DNA from: an uncultured Shewanella sp.
GTDB taxonomy: Bacteria > Pseudomonadota > Gammaproteobacteria > Enterobacterales > Shewanellaceae
Assembly (NCBI RefSeq): GCF_947497935.1
Contig: NZ_CANMIO010000016.1
Span: 34,260 to 98,259 of the forward strand
DNA length: 64,000 bases
Reading direction: 5' to 3'
Part shown: piece by piece, positions 8,671 through 17,481 of the stretch
How the letters are laid out: every line of letters begins with the position of its first letter
How positions within the stretch are numbered: position 1 is the first letter of the stretch
Translations under genes and position numbers: made by a program
The notes under the pieces: generated by a model
What the model was told of the DNA's origin: nothing
The model's database searches: none
What the model saw: only the letters and a program-made list of their open reading frames with translations

Positions 8671-10713
8671 TTACATGTTTTTAGCGCTGTAACCAACACC
8701 ATCAAGAATGTTTTGAGCTTGGGTAACATAAGTCAGTGCTGCGTCTAGACGCTTCTGGCTGTAACGGAAGCCATGCACACCCCATGAACCATCTTTCTTA
8801 ATTAGATCAATTGCTTCTTGTGCTTTCTCAGCTAGCATTAGCACTTCAGTCTTGTCTGCAGTAGACAACTTAGTCACTTCTAGTAGCGTATCGATGCGCT
8901 CAAGAGCTTGTTCAACTTTGGCGTAAACGTCCTTAACAGGCGTTTGCATCTTCATTACTTCGCCGTAGATCTCTAGTTGGTCATCGTAATGTAGGCCAGT
9001 TTCTAGCTCAGACTGGAATGGGCTATGACAACCCTTGTTATCCACTACGTCTTTGTCAGAAATAGCGGTACGAGCACAAGTCCACATTAAGTCTAAGTAG
9101 TTGTGACCTTCTTCGTTCTTAGCAACAGTCCAGCCTTTCACGCTTGAATCACGTGGCTGACCTTCTGGTGGGTTAAGTGTCTTACGCTCTGGGTCGATAT
9201 CAATCTTCCACATGTGAGTACGACGTACCGCGTCAAAACCTGCGTTGTCTGGGAACTGGATTGCAGCGAAGTTCTCACAGCTACCCATGTTAGGCATGTG
9301 ACAGCTTTGACAAGTTTGGTTGCTGTGGGTGTCAGTGTTGTCAGCAATCGTTGCTTGCGCTTCGTGACAGTCAACACAGTCTTTCTTCAGCTTTGGAGAA
9401 GAGAAACCAGATAGGAAGTCACCATCTGTTACTTCGTGTGGATCGTGACAAGTTGTACAACGCATGCCTTTCTCGTAGTGAGAAGAAGCAAACATTTGCG
9501 AGCCTTCAGTACCACAAGATGGACAAGCAGACTTCATGTATACGCCGAATGCGTATTCCATTTTCTCTTGTGCTTGTTCTGTATCAGCTAGTGCGTCAAC
9601 GAAGAAGAAACGCTGGTGACAACGTTCACAGTTAGACTGCATGCCGCCAGTACCACCATCTAAGTGACCACCTGCGCCATGACACTCTTCACAAGCAATA
9701 CCCTTAGAGATAGTGTGCTCTTGAAGCTTCTTAGCGTCGCCAAGTGCATCGAAGAACTCTTGCTGGTTTTGGAAGTCAAACTTGTAGGTATGGCACATTT
9801 CACAGTAAGAGCTACCTGGTTGGAATAGCATCTCTTTTTCGTACTTAGCACCGTATGAAGTCATACCCCACTTGTGCGAACCTGTATCACCAAATTCTTC
9901 AAGTGTTACTGGGAACTCAGGGATTGCTTTATTAATTTTCTTAGCCATTTCTGGCGTTAACCATTCAGCCCAACCACGTGAGAACTGGTTACCACCCGCT
10001 ACCATTTTACCGGTACCTTCAGATAGTAGACCGTCACGAACGTGGTAAGTACCGCGTACTAACCATGAATCTAGGAAACCGTATTTAGTACGTGGTGTAC
10101 CGATGATTGCGTAAACGTCGTTAGCACGAACACCGTCTGGAAGCATAGACGCTTCGCTGCCGTATAGTGGTGCATTTAAGTCGCCGTTTGGTACTTCTTT
10201 ATCTGTAATTTCACTTGGGAAACGTACTACGTTAGCGTGACGCGAACGTTGCCATTTCTCATATTGAGTCGCGTGACATTCAGCACACTTCTCTGGACCT
10301 ACGAAGTTGTTTGGGAAATCCAATGTTGATTTAGCACCTAGACGGTACTGAACTGCACTTGGACGACCAACACGCTTGCTGTATGCCTGGCTTCCGCCGG
10401 TATCTAAATATTCTTCACCACGGTCACTGATATGGTAATCACCAATTAAGTTACCTTCTTCTTGATATTTGAACATTGGATGGTTTTGAAATAAGAAATC
10501 AAATAACTCATCTTCTTGAACAATATAATCGTGTAGTGACTTAACACCTGTTCTTTCTTGTGTACCAGCATAGTTTGCAATTGCATTCTTAGCAGATGCA
10601 CCCATTTCTGGGATGCTATTGTACTTATCACCAGCAGCACTAGCGTTACCTATTGCGCCGAAACAAAACAGTACGCTTGCGACTGCTTTAAGTTTCCAAC
10701 TTTTCATCATCAC
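8671..10713 (-). CDS. sirA: SirA, octaheme dissimilatory sulfite reductase (MccA family)
   Basis: The 680-residue precursor has a signal peptide (IGNASA) and eight heme c sites: seven CXXCH motifs at C143, C304, C341, C362, C419, C446 and C468, plus one CX15CH site at C546-C562-H563. The CX15CH site is the signature of MccA/SirA, the heme-copper sulfite reductases that reduce sulfite to sulfide with six electrons in the periplasm. Non-heme cysteines at 397, 400 and 479 are candidates for the copper ligands (in MccA two cysteines hold the Cu(I)). The start ATG at 10713 follows AGGAGTG; two more ATGs come directly after it. It is divergent from sirE across 531 bp. The family assignment is firm; the exact copper ligands are inferred. 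Confidence 0.95.
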   Translation of the reverse strand: MMMKSWKLKAVASVLFCFGAIGNASAAGDKYNSIPEMGASAKNAIANYAGTQERTGVKSLHDYIVQEDELFDFLFQNHPMFKYQEEGNLIGDYHISDRGEEYLDTGGSQAYSKRVGRPSAVQYRLGAKSTLDFPNNFVGPEKCAECHATQYEKWQRSRHANVVRFPSEITDKEVPNGDLNAPLYGSEASMLPDGVRANDVYAIIGTPRTKYGFLDSWLVRGTYHVRDGLLSEGTGKMVAGGNQFSRGWAEWLTPEMAKKINKAIPEFPVTLEEFGDTGSHKWGMTSYGAKYEKEMLFQPGSSYCEMCHTYKFDFQNQQEFFDALGDAKKLQEHTISKGIACEECHGAGGHLDGGTGGMQSNCERCHQRFFFVDALADTEQAQEKMEYAFGVYMKSACPSCGTEGSQMFASSHYEKGMRCTTCHDPHEVTDGDFLSGFSSPKLKKDCVDCHEAQATIADNTDTHSNQTCQSCHMPNMGSCENFAAIQFPDNAGFDAVRRTHMWKIDIDPERKTLNPPEGQPRDSSVKGWTVAKNEEGHNYLDLMWTCARTAISDKDVVDNKGCHSPFQSELETGLHYDDQLEIYGEVMKMQTPVKDVYAKVEQALERIDTLLEVTKLSTADKTEVLMLAEKAQEAIDLIKKDGSWGVHGFRYSQKRLDAALTYVTQAQNILDGVGYSAKNM

Positions 10714-11244
10714 TCCTAGTTATAACCTAGTTATAGTATTTTCATCATCATTCAACTAAGGCACTCTCTTGTTTAGCCGAACAACTGAACAATTGAGTTG
10801 CAGCCATTTTCCACATCTTTTTTACGAAAAATACGCGTCACAGCACGAAATGAGACTTAGAAAAATACAGATAGTAAAAAACCAGTGAAAATAAAGTAAA
10901 TACAACAACTTAACGAGACACCCAAAACATGTTTTTCACTTTTAATCGTATTTTTTGATATCTAAAAAAAGCTAAAAACAACCACTTTAGACGTGAAAAA
11001 ATATCACTGGGAAGATGGGGTACGATAAAGGCTCGCGAGGTCACAAAATGCTTCGCTAATATAATCTACCCTAAGCCACAACGGCTTGATTAAGATTTAT
11101 CTTGAAGAGTTAGACGTTACACAACTGATTAATAAATAGCGCACAGCATTATTAACTTAATGCTCACCGCAAATATTAAACAGTCACATCTAATCATTTA
11201 AATCTGGATAAACTTGGCTCAGGCATTTATTAGAATGTAGAGAA
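10714..11244. promoter_or_regulatory. Divergent promoter region between sirA and sirE
   Basis: This 531-bp AT-rich stretch separates the two oppositely transcribed arms of the sir locus, so it must hold at least two promoters and the anaerobic control sites. I see no gene. A GTGA...TCAC pair at about 10993-11007 resembles a CRP site, but the gap is one base too long for the standard spacing. Precise sites cannot be assigned by eye. Confidence 0.5.
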
Positions 11245-13227
11245 TTGAATAAGATGATCCCAGAACTAGGACTTATATTCCTTATCATTAGCACAGTGTC
11301 AGCATTAATGCTGTCATTTATTCCGCTCTATGCTTCTTATACAAAAAACTATTATCTATTTAGTTATGTAAAAACATTAACGGCATTAATGACCGTCACC
11401 ATTAGTGCCTCAATATTATGTTTGCTTATTTCCTTCTTAGTCGATGACTTCTCTGTGGCTTATGTGGCCAACCACTCCAATACTCAACTTGCGACCCTAT
11501 ATAAGGTGGCAGCAGTATGGGGTAGCCATGAAGGCTCAATGCTGTTTTGGGTGGTGTCCATCGCGATTTGGGGCTGCCTGATCGTGTTCTCCTCGCGCTA
11601 TCAAGATCCACTGTTTATTGGCCGTATGATCGCCATTTTAGCGTTTGTGATAGCCGGCTTTAACCTGTTTATGCTGTTCACCTCTAATCCATTTGCTCGC
11701 TTACTACCAAACTTTCCGATAGAGGGGCGCGACCTCAATCCAATTTTGCAAGACATAGGACTCATCTTCCATCCACCTATGTTGTTCTTAGGCTATGTAG
11801 GACTCACCATCACCTTTGCTGCTGCGATTGCGGCGCTACTTGGGGGTAAGTTTACTCAGCAACATGCAAGCTACCTTCGCCCTTGGGTGTTAATGGCGTG
11901 GGTGTTTCTAACGGGTGGTAATGCTTTTGGTTCGTGGTGGGCTTATAACGAGCTAGGCTGGGGCGGTTGGTGGTTCTGGGATCCGGTAGAAAACGCCTCT
12001 TTTATTCCCTGGCTTGTGGCCACAGCCCTACTGCATAGCGTGGTACTGAGTCAGCAACGTAGCAGCTTTAAAATCTCAACTCTATTGCTGTGCTTATTGG
12101 CCTTCTCTTTAAGTTTACTGGGCACCTTCTTGGTCCGCTCAGGCATAGTGCAGTCGGTGCATGCCTTTGCATCCGATCCGACTCGCGGCATGTCGATTCT
12201 GTTCCTATTAGGTATTTTTGTATGCGGCGCGTTAACCCTGTTTGCCCTCAAAGCCAATCAGATAAAGTCTAAGTCTGACTTTGCTTTAGTCTCTCGCGAC
12301 ACTGTGATGCTGCTTGGCAATATCGTATTGGTGGTTGCGGCCATCTCTGTCTTGCTAGGCACCTTCTACCCACTGCTATTTGAACTGCTTAATTTAGGTA
12401 CGCTGTCAGTGGGTGCGCCTTATTTCAATAGTATCTTCGTGCCGCTTACCTTCGTAACGGTACTGCTTATGGGCGCAGCACCGCTTATAAAGTGGAAGCA
12501 GTCATTAAACCGTTTATCTCCACTACTTGGGCTATTTTCCGTGGCTGCTGTAATCGGTGTATTAGTTGCGATGCAAACCCGCGATGGCTTTAACCCTTGG
12601 GTCTGGCTTGGCGCGACGGCCGCAAGCTGGGTGTTCATTTCTCTGGGGTATTTAGTGTTTAGCCTACGCCAGCAAGGCGCGGCAGTGATTGCTAAAAAAT
12701 CGGCAATGCTGATAGCTCACCTTGGCGTGGCAATTACCATTATCGGCGCCACGGCGGTGTCGAACTTTGAGACTCAAGAGTTACTCAGAATGGGCCCAGG
12801 CCAAGGTAAAGTGGTCGCTGGCTACACCTTTGTTTATGAAGATACAGTGGATGTGGAGTCCACCAGTTATACCGCGATTCAAGCCAATATACGCGTGACC
12901 GATGTTAATGATAACTTTGTCGGTTACATCACCCCACAGCGCCAAACCTTTAAGACCAATGCGATGGAAGTGTCTAAGGCCGGCATTATGCGCAACTTAG
13001 TGCGCGACCTGTATGTATCGAGTGGTCAGCAACTCAGTGAAACCGAATACTTAGTGCGTATTAGCCATAAGCCACTTGCCTGTTGGATCTGGATTGGTGG
13101 CCTAATGATGATGCTAGGTGGCGCGATTGCTGCTTTAACGGGTCTTTACCAACTGCGTTTACGCCACAGCCAAACCGCTAATACGCCTAACCAAGTCAAT
13201 GCCTGTAAAGCAGGGAGACTCGCATGA
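11245..13227 (+). CDS. sirE: SirE, CcmF/NrfE-like heme lyase core subunit
   Basis: This large polytopic protein of about 660 residues contains the heme-handling tryptophan-rich motif WGGWWFWDPVENASF (about 236-250), conserved histidines and about 15 membrane helices, as in CcmF and NrfE. It forms the catalytic part of a cytochrome c heme lyase. Specialised lyases are required for non-standard heme sites (NrfE for CXXCK, CcsA1 for CX15CH), so this one is inferred to attach the CX15CH heme of SirA. The start may be TTG 11245 or ATG 11254, three codons later. It overlaps sirF by four bases. Confidence 0.88.
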   Translation: MNKMIPELGLIFLIISTVSALMLSFIPLYASYTKNYYLFSYVKTLTALMTVTISASILCLLISFLVDDFSVAYVANHSNTQLATLYKVAAVWGSHEGSMLFWVVSIAIWGCLIVFSSRYQDPLFIGRMIAILAFVIAGFNLFMLFTSNPFARLLPNFPIEGRDLNPILQDIGLIFHPPMLFLGYVGLTITFAAAIAALLGGKFTQQHASYLRPWVLMAWVFLTGGNAFGSWWAYNELGWGGWWFWDPVENASFIPWLVATALLHSVVLSQQRSSFKISTLLLCLLAFSLSLLGTFLVRSGIVQSVHAFASDPTRGMSILFLLGIFVCGALTLFALKANQIKSKSDFALVSRDTVMLLGNIVLVVAAISVLLGTFYPLLFELLNLGTLSVGAPYFNSIFVPLTFVTVLLMGAAPLIKWKQSLNRLSPLLGLFSVAAVIGVLVAMQTRDGFNPWVWLGATAASWVFISLGYLVFSLRQQGAAVIAKKSAMLIAHLGVAITIIGATAVSNFETQELLRMGPGQGKVVAGYTFVYEDTVDVESTSYTAIQANIRVTDVNDNFVGYITPQRQTFKTNAMEVSKAGIMRNLVRDLYVSSGQQLSETEYLVRISHKPLACWIWIGGLMMMLGGAIAALTGLYQLRLRHSQTANTPNQVNACKAGRLA

Positions 13228-13670
13228 GCAAGTCATACACGGCAACCTTAACTCGCTTACTCGCAGGCTTTGCCATCTTGCTGTGTATCAGCGTTTCTGC
13301 CCAAGGCGCTAGCGACAAGATCCATTACAGCCCAGAGCAAATCCGTGACTTAGGCTTTGAAATCGCCCATGAGCTGCGCTGCCCTATGTCGGTAAACCAA
13401 AACCTGTTTGACTCAGGTGCGCCAATAGCCAGTGAGCTTAAGGGGCAAATTTTCTTAATGCTCGAACAAGGCGAATCCAAAGCTGAGATCATCGACTTTT
13501 TAGTACAACGCTACGGCGAGAAAATCAGATACCAACCTAGCTTTTCGGCCGCCACCGCCCTGCTGTGGTTTGGGCCGATCCTGCTGTTATTTGGCATTAT
13601 TACGTTTGCAGTAATCTGGATCCGTGAACAACGTAAACATCAAGACATGAAGGCTAACACCTATGAATAA
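13224..13670 (+). CDS. sirF: SirF, CcmH/NrfF-like heme lyase subunit lacking the second motif cysteine
   Basis: The 148-residue protein has a signal peptide or N-terminal anchor (about 9-28), a small three-helix domain and a C-terminal membrane helix (about 109-132), the layout of CcmH/NrfF. The usual redox motif LRCxxCxNQ reads LRCPMSVNQ here: Cys53 is kept but the second cysteine is Ser56. CcmH normally uses the pair to reduce or hold the apocytochrome heme-site thiols, so a one-cysteine version must work as a mixed-disulfide partner or rely on the neighbouring thioredoxin. It overlaps both sirE (ATGA) and the next gene, so the three are translationally coupled. Confidence 0.87.
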   Translation: MSKSYTATLTRLLAGFAILLCISVSAQGASDKIHYSPEQIRDLGFEIAHELRCPMSVNQNLFDSGAPIASELKGQIFLMLEQGESKAEIIDFLVQRYGEKIRYQPSFSAATALLWFGPILLLFGIITFAVIWIREQRKHQDMKANTYE

Positions 13671-14247
13671 AACACATCTACTGAGCGGCTTATTGGTTCT
13701 GTCATCTCTACTTATACCAGCCCAAGCACAAGTTGCTTCAAATAAGGTTTACAACACTGGTGAAGCCATTGAAAAGCCGCTAATTATGTCGCGCTTTATT
13801 GAAATGCAGTCGGCACGTTCAGTACCTGAAGTGATGTTTACTGACACCAAAGGCGAGCAGATTAGCCTAAAACAATACAAGGGTAAGTTAGTACTGGTTA
13901 ACCTGTGGGCGACCTGGTGTGCACCTTGTATTAAAGAGATCCCACAGATGGAGAACATCCGCCAAGTTAATAAAAATAACGACTTGGTTGTGGTACCCAT
14001 CTCAATTGATGAAGAAAGTGACAAGGTACAGGCCTTCCTAGATCGCCACGAACTAGGCCACTACCAGACTTGGTTAGATCCGAAGAAAACTATCGACCAA
14101 ATTATGCCAGCCGATGTTGTGCCCGCCACTTATGTATTTGACGGTTCAGGCAACCTTGTGGGCTTCTTACGTGGTTACCTCGACTGGGGTGACAAAGAGG
14201 TGCAGCCATACCTTGAAAAGCTGACGGCCAAATACGCGCATCGTTAG
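13663..14247 (+). CDS. Periplasmic TlpA/DsbE-like thioredoxin of the sir locus
   Basis: The 194-residue protein has a signal peptide (PAQA) and one thioredoxin-fold domain with WATWCAPC at about residues 82-89 and a cis-Pro segment DVVPATY. It is of the TlpA/ResA/CcmG type that reduces apocytochrome cysteines or other periplasmic thiols. Its position at the end of the sirEF operon suggests it keeps the SirA heme-site or copper-ligand cysteines reduced. That task may be more direct here because SirF has only one motif cysteine. It overlaps the sirF stop by eight bases. A heptamer tandem repeat begins right after its stop codon. Confidence 0.88.
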   Translation: MNKTHLLSGLLVLSSLLIPAQAQVASNKVYNTGEAIEKPLIMSRFIEMQSARSVPEVMFTDTKGEQISLKQYKGKLVLVNLWATWCAPCIKEIPQMENIRQVNKNNDLVVVPISIDEESDKVQAFLDRHELGHYQTWLDPKKTIDQIMPADVVPATYVFDGSGNLVGFLRGYLDWGDKEVQPYLEKLTAKYAHR

Positions 14248-14248
14248 T

Positions 14249-14302
14249 TCTAGGATCAAGGCTCAAGGCTCAAGGTCCTAGGTCCTAGGTCCTAGGTCCT
14301 AA
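14249..14302. repeat. Short tandem repeat after the sir thioredoxin stop codon
   Basis: Immediately after the TAG stop at 14247 come degenerate CTCAAGG units and then about four units of the heptamer CTAGGTC. The same heptamer family forms a longer array after purH at 62378-62470. No coding potential is seen. Confidence 0.85.
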
Positions 14303-14358
14303 AGTGATTTTCACCCTCTCTATGGTGAATTTAGGTTCTGTCAATCACAGTGCCAAGT

Positions 14359-14392
14359 GCCTTGTCGACTCCTAACCGACAAGGCTTTTTTT
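14359..14392 (+). terminator. Rho-independent terminator of the sirEF operon
   Basis: A perfect 9-bp stem, GCCTTGTCG (14359-14367) with CGACAAGGC (14377-14385), has a 9-nt loop and is followed by seven T residues on the plus strand. It lies about 110 bp after the thioredoxin stop. Confidence 0.9.
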
Positions 14393-14420
14393 ATCTGAGC
14401 TACCAAGCTATCGCCCCAGC

Positions 14421-15950
14421 TTAAGCAACGGCCTCTTGTGGCTGAGGTATATTGGCCTCGGGTAAACGCTCTATCTTAAAGTCATATTTTGCATAGGCAG
14501 CACTGATTAGTGGGCAGACTAAATTAAAGAAGGCATAAGGCAGATATGCCACCGTTGCCACCCCTAATGTACTGGCCATATAGGCGCCACAAGTATTCCA
14601 CGGAATAAGCGGGCTAGTAATGGTGGCAGAATCTTCTAATGCTCGGCTTAGGTTAACAGGAGCTAGGCCACGTTTGGTGTACTCCACCTTAAGCATCCTT
14701 CCTGGCAGCACAATTGCGATAAACTGATCGGCGGTGATTAGGTTGGCACCGATACAGCTTGCCAGAGTGGTTATTATCAAGCTGCCACTGGATTTCACCA
14801 AGCCTAAAACACTCTGCAAAATGCGCTTAAGTAGCCCTGTGACTTCCATGATGCCACCGAAGGTCATGGCACACAGAATCAACCATACGGTATTGATCAT
14901 ACTGCTCATACCGCCGCGACTCAGTAGGTTATCAAGTACCTCATCCCCTGTGCTCGCCGTATAGCCATTAAACATCGCCACCCAGACCCCTTTTACCAAG
15001 GCAACCACAGGGCTTAGGCTGTCATCAGCAGCAAAATCCACTACGTTATCAAACTGAAACAGTACCGCGCAGACAGCTCCCGCTATGGTACCTATAATAA
15101 CCGTTGGAAAGGCGGGGATTTTTTTCCAAGCCAAGATAAACACCACTAACAACGGCAACAACAGGTGAACCCCGGGATTAAATTGAGTCTGAATGAGCGA
15201 TAAGGTTTGCTCAAAGTTATTGTTATCTATGCCAACCTGATTATTAAAGCCTAATAACAGAAAACAGATCATGGCTATGATGATGCTCGGCACTGTAGTC
15301 CAAACCATATGGCGGATATGGCTAAAAATATCGGTTCCAGCTACGGCTGGCGCTAAGTTGGTGGTATCAGACATAGGAGACATCTTATCGCCAAAGTACG
15401 CACCACTAATGATGGCGCCGGCGGTGATCTCGACACTGAGTCCCATGGCTGATGCCACGCCGACCAAGGCGATACCTAAGGTGCCCGCCACTGTCCATGA
15501 GCTACCAATACTGATGGCGACAACCGCACATAGTAAACAACAGGCCGCATAAAAATATTCAGGGTTGAGCACCAACATGCCGTAATAGATCATGGTCGGT
15601 ACAGTGCCTGCGAGGATCCAGGTGCCAATGAGGGATCCAACGGTAAACAGAATGAGCAATGCCCCGGTGGCGACACCAATACTGCGGACGATGCCCTGCT
15701 CCATTTCCGCCCAGCTATAACCATTTTTCCAACCTATCAATAGCCCTATACAACCCGCCATTATCAAAGCAATTTGATTGGCACCGTATGAACTGTCGGA
15801 TGAGAACAGGTAGACGGCAGCGGTGAGCATCATCACTAAGGCGATAATAGGGAGAAGAGCATCGAGTAAGGTTGGGACGGTATGCTTGCTATCTTGCAGA
15901 GGATCCATAGTCACAGGATCAGACTGTTGAAGATCATTATTTGAGCTCAT
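14421..15950 (-). CDS. nhaC: NhaC-family Na+/H+ antiporter
   Basis: This 509-residue inner-membrane protein has about 12 helices and motifs of the NhaC group in the IT superfamily, such as GAIISGAYFGDKMSPMSDTTNLAP (key positions at about 180-203) and ITSPLIPWNTCGAY near the C terminus. It exchanges Na+ for H+ to regulate cytoplasmic pH and sodium, which fits a marine bacterium. Some members instead exchange malate/lactate or arginine/ornithine-type substrates, so the substrate is inferred. It stands alone, convergent with the sirEF operon. Confidence 0.88.
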   Translation of the reverse strand: MSSNNDLQQSDPVTMDPLQDSKHTVPTLLDALLPIIALVMMLTAAVYLFSSDSSYGANQIALIMAGCIGLLIGWKNGYSWAEMEQGIVRSIGVATGALLILFTVGSLIGTWILAGTVPTMIYYGMLVLNPEYFYAACCLLCAVVAISIGSSWTVAGTLGIALVGVASAMGLSVEITAGAIISGAYFGDKMSPMSDTTNLAPAVAGTDIFSHIRHMVWTTVPSIIIAMICFLLLGFNNQVGIDNNNFEQTLSLIQTQFNPGVHLLLPLLVVFILAWKKIPAFPTVIIGTIAGAVCAVLFQFDNVVDFAADDSLSPVVALVKGVWVAMFNGYTASTGDEVLDNLLSRGGMSSMINTVWLILCAMTFGGIMEVTGLLKRILQSVLGLVKSSGSLIITTLASCIGANLITADQFIAIVLPGRMLKVEYTKRGLAPVNLSRALEDSATITSPLIPWNTCGAYMASTLGVATVAYLPYAFFNLVCPLISAAYAKYDFKIERLPEANIPQPQEAVA

Positions 15951-16342
15951 GTAGCATCCTTTTTATTATTCTTATTACCTAAGCACTCTTTCTAAAATTA
16001 AAGCTCTAAAATTAAATCGTTTTTTACGCTAAAAAATAAACTAAGGTGCATAGGCTGAAACCACATCCTTACATAAAGTTAACAACAGCGTCTAGCGTTC
16101 AGCTTGAACTCCCCTAGGTAAGCGATCCTCCCTTCACCCCGAAACAGCCTAGCTATTCAGGCAAATGTGAGATATCGATTAAATATGCACTAAATACGCA
16201 TTTACCACTAAGGGTGCCACTGATGATAAAAATTCATACCAAGACCAACAGACGGATAAAAATGCAACAATTACGCAAACTTTATTGCAAACTGGTCGAC
16301 ATCTGCTTATGTTGATCACTGACAATTGCAACTGAGTACACC
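15951..16342. other. Non-coding divergent region upstream of nhaC
   Basis: About 390 bp lie between the divergent nhaC gene and a small plus-strand gene. It should hold both promoters. I see no repeat, RNA gene or recognisable operator. Confidence 0.4.
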
Positions 16343-16558
16343 ATGGCAAGTTTTAATATTAGTCGACTCAATACCAAGGCTGGGATAGTTAAGCTGTCAG
16401 GAGATCTTGAGCTGAAAGGTGCCATCAAGATCTCTCAATTATCAATAATGGGAACCGATGGCTGGCAGGCACTCGATATTAGCCATCAGCATAGCCAAAA
16501 CTTAATCAAGCAGATCAAAGATGAGCTCATCACTCATCTTTCCAATCAGCTCAATTAA
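16343..16558 (+). CDS. Small protein of unknown function (71 residues)
   Basis: I do not recognise this protein. It is soluble, without a signal peptide or membrane helix. It begins MASFNISRLNTKAG and has a mixed beta-then-alpha pattern; a helical, amphipathic C-terminal half ends in QIKDELITHLSNQLN. No strong ribosome-binding site precedes the ATG. It sits alone between nhaC and a MazG-like gene on the same strand as the latter. Its short length and weak initiation signal keep confidence moderate. Confidence 0.5.
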   Translation: MASFNISRLNTKAGIVKLSGDLELKGAIKISQLSIMGTDGWQALDISHQHSQNLIKQIKDELITHLSNQLN

Positions 16559-16718
16559 CGTATTAATAAATCAGTTTTTTGCTTATTTTCTTATACCTCC
16601 GCGGTCAATATAGACTCCTGCGAAACCAAATAACTAAGCGTGTCCGACTTTCATTTACGACATCATTTCATTAGTATGGCGCCAGTTAATTTTATTCAGC
16701 AGCAAAGGCATACTACCG

Positions 16719-17297
16719 ATGAAACTATCCGCTTTGGATCAGCCACTATACGATCACCTATATCGCGATATTCGAGAGTTCCGCATGACTTTCGACTTAC
16801 CGATCGAGGATATCAGCACGTTAGATGATAAAGCCGATACGCTGCACACATCGCTTGCGATTGAAGAGCTCACAGAGTTGGCTGAGGCTGATAGTCGCGT
16901 AGAACAAGCCGATGCTATCGTCGATTCAGTGTATGTATTGATGGGGCGTTTGGTGCATCTAGGCGCAACTCAGGTAACCGATAGAGTCGAGATAAGCTAT
17001 GTGATCGACCTACTACTGCACGTTGCCAAGAATCGTGAAATCGACTTTGTTACCTGTTGGGATGAAGTGCATTCGAGCAACATGAGTAAGGTTTGCCGTA
17101 ATGAGCAAGAGCTTGAGGAAACCATCGCTTTTTATGCCAAGCAAGGTGTTGAGATTGTCGGCAGCACCAAGGGGGATTTCATCATCGCCAAGTGCGCTAA
17201 AGACGTCGATATGGCCGGTAAAGTCGTCCGCCAAGGTAAGGTCCTCAAGTCGGTTTACTACCGCCCAGCAGATCTAGAAAAGTTAGTTAAGGCTTAA
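16719..17297 (+). CDS. MazG-like/phosphoribosyl-ATP pyrophosphohydrolase-family protein
   Basis: The N-terminal ~110 residues are all-helical and contain the acidic metal-binding pattern of the MazG/HisE NTP pyrophosphatase superfamily: EELTELAEAD (about 49-58) and, one helix later, DAIVDSVYVLMG (about 65-76). A second domain of about 80 residues follows. Proteins of this kind remove pyrophosphate from (often damaged) nucleoside triphosphates. The total length, 192 residues, is longer than a minimal MazG domain. Its preferred nucleotide cannot be told from sequence. A hairpin without a T tract (17307-17342) follows the gene. Confidence 0.78.
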   Translation: MKLSALDQPLYDHLYRDIREFRMTFDLPIEDISTLDDKADTLHTSLAIEELTELAEADSRVEQADAIVDSVYVLMGRLVHLGATQVTDRVEISYVIDLLLHVAKNREIDFVTCWDEVHSSNMSKVCRNEQELEETIAFYAKQGVEIVGSTKGDFIIAKCAKDVDMAGKVVRQGKVLKSVYYRPADLEKLVKA

Positions 17298-17306
17298 GCT
17301 TTGATA

Positions 17307-17342
17307 CTGTGTAAGTAGAGTCGATTCGCTCTGTTTACACAG
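17307..17342 (+). terminator. Long hairpin downstream of the MazG-like gene
   Basis: Arms CTGTGTAAGTAGAG and CTCTGTTTACACAG pair at 12 of 14 positions around an 8-nt loop. There is no T tract, so it is either a weak terminator or an mRNA 3' end stabiliser. Confidence 0.4.
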
Positions 17343-17481
17343 GCTCCTGTACGACGGCAACTTAAATACATAGACATATCACTCCAGACAGAAAACCAAT
17401 CTAATCGATATTAACTTAAGCTGCTTTTGTACAAATAAAAAGCTAAGCTAGAGAAACTAGTCACTGCTGGACAGAGTATCG

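Noticed and set aside
10993..11007. CRP box between sirA and sirE (GTGA...TCAC)
   Set aside because: The half-sites are separated by seven bases instead of six, and the flanks do not match the consensus. It may be chance in AT-rich DNA.
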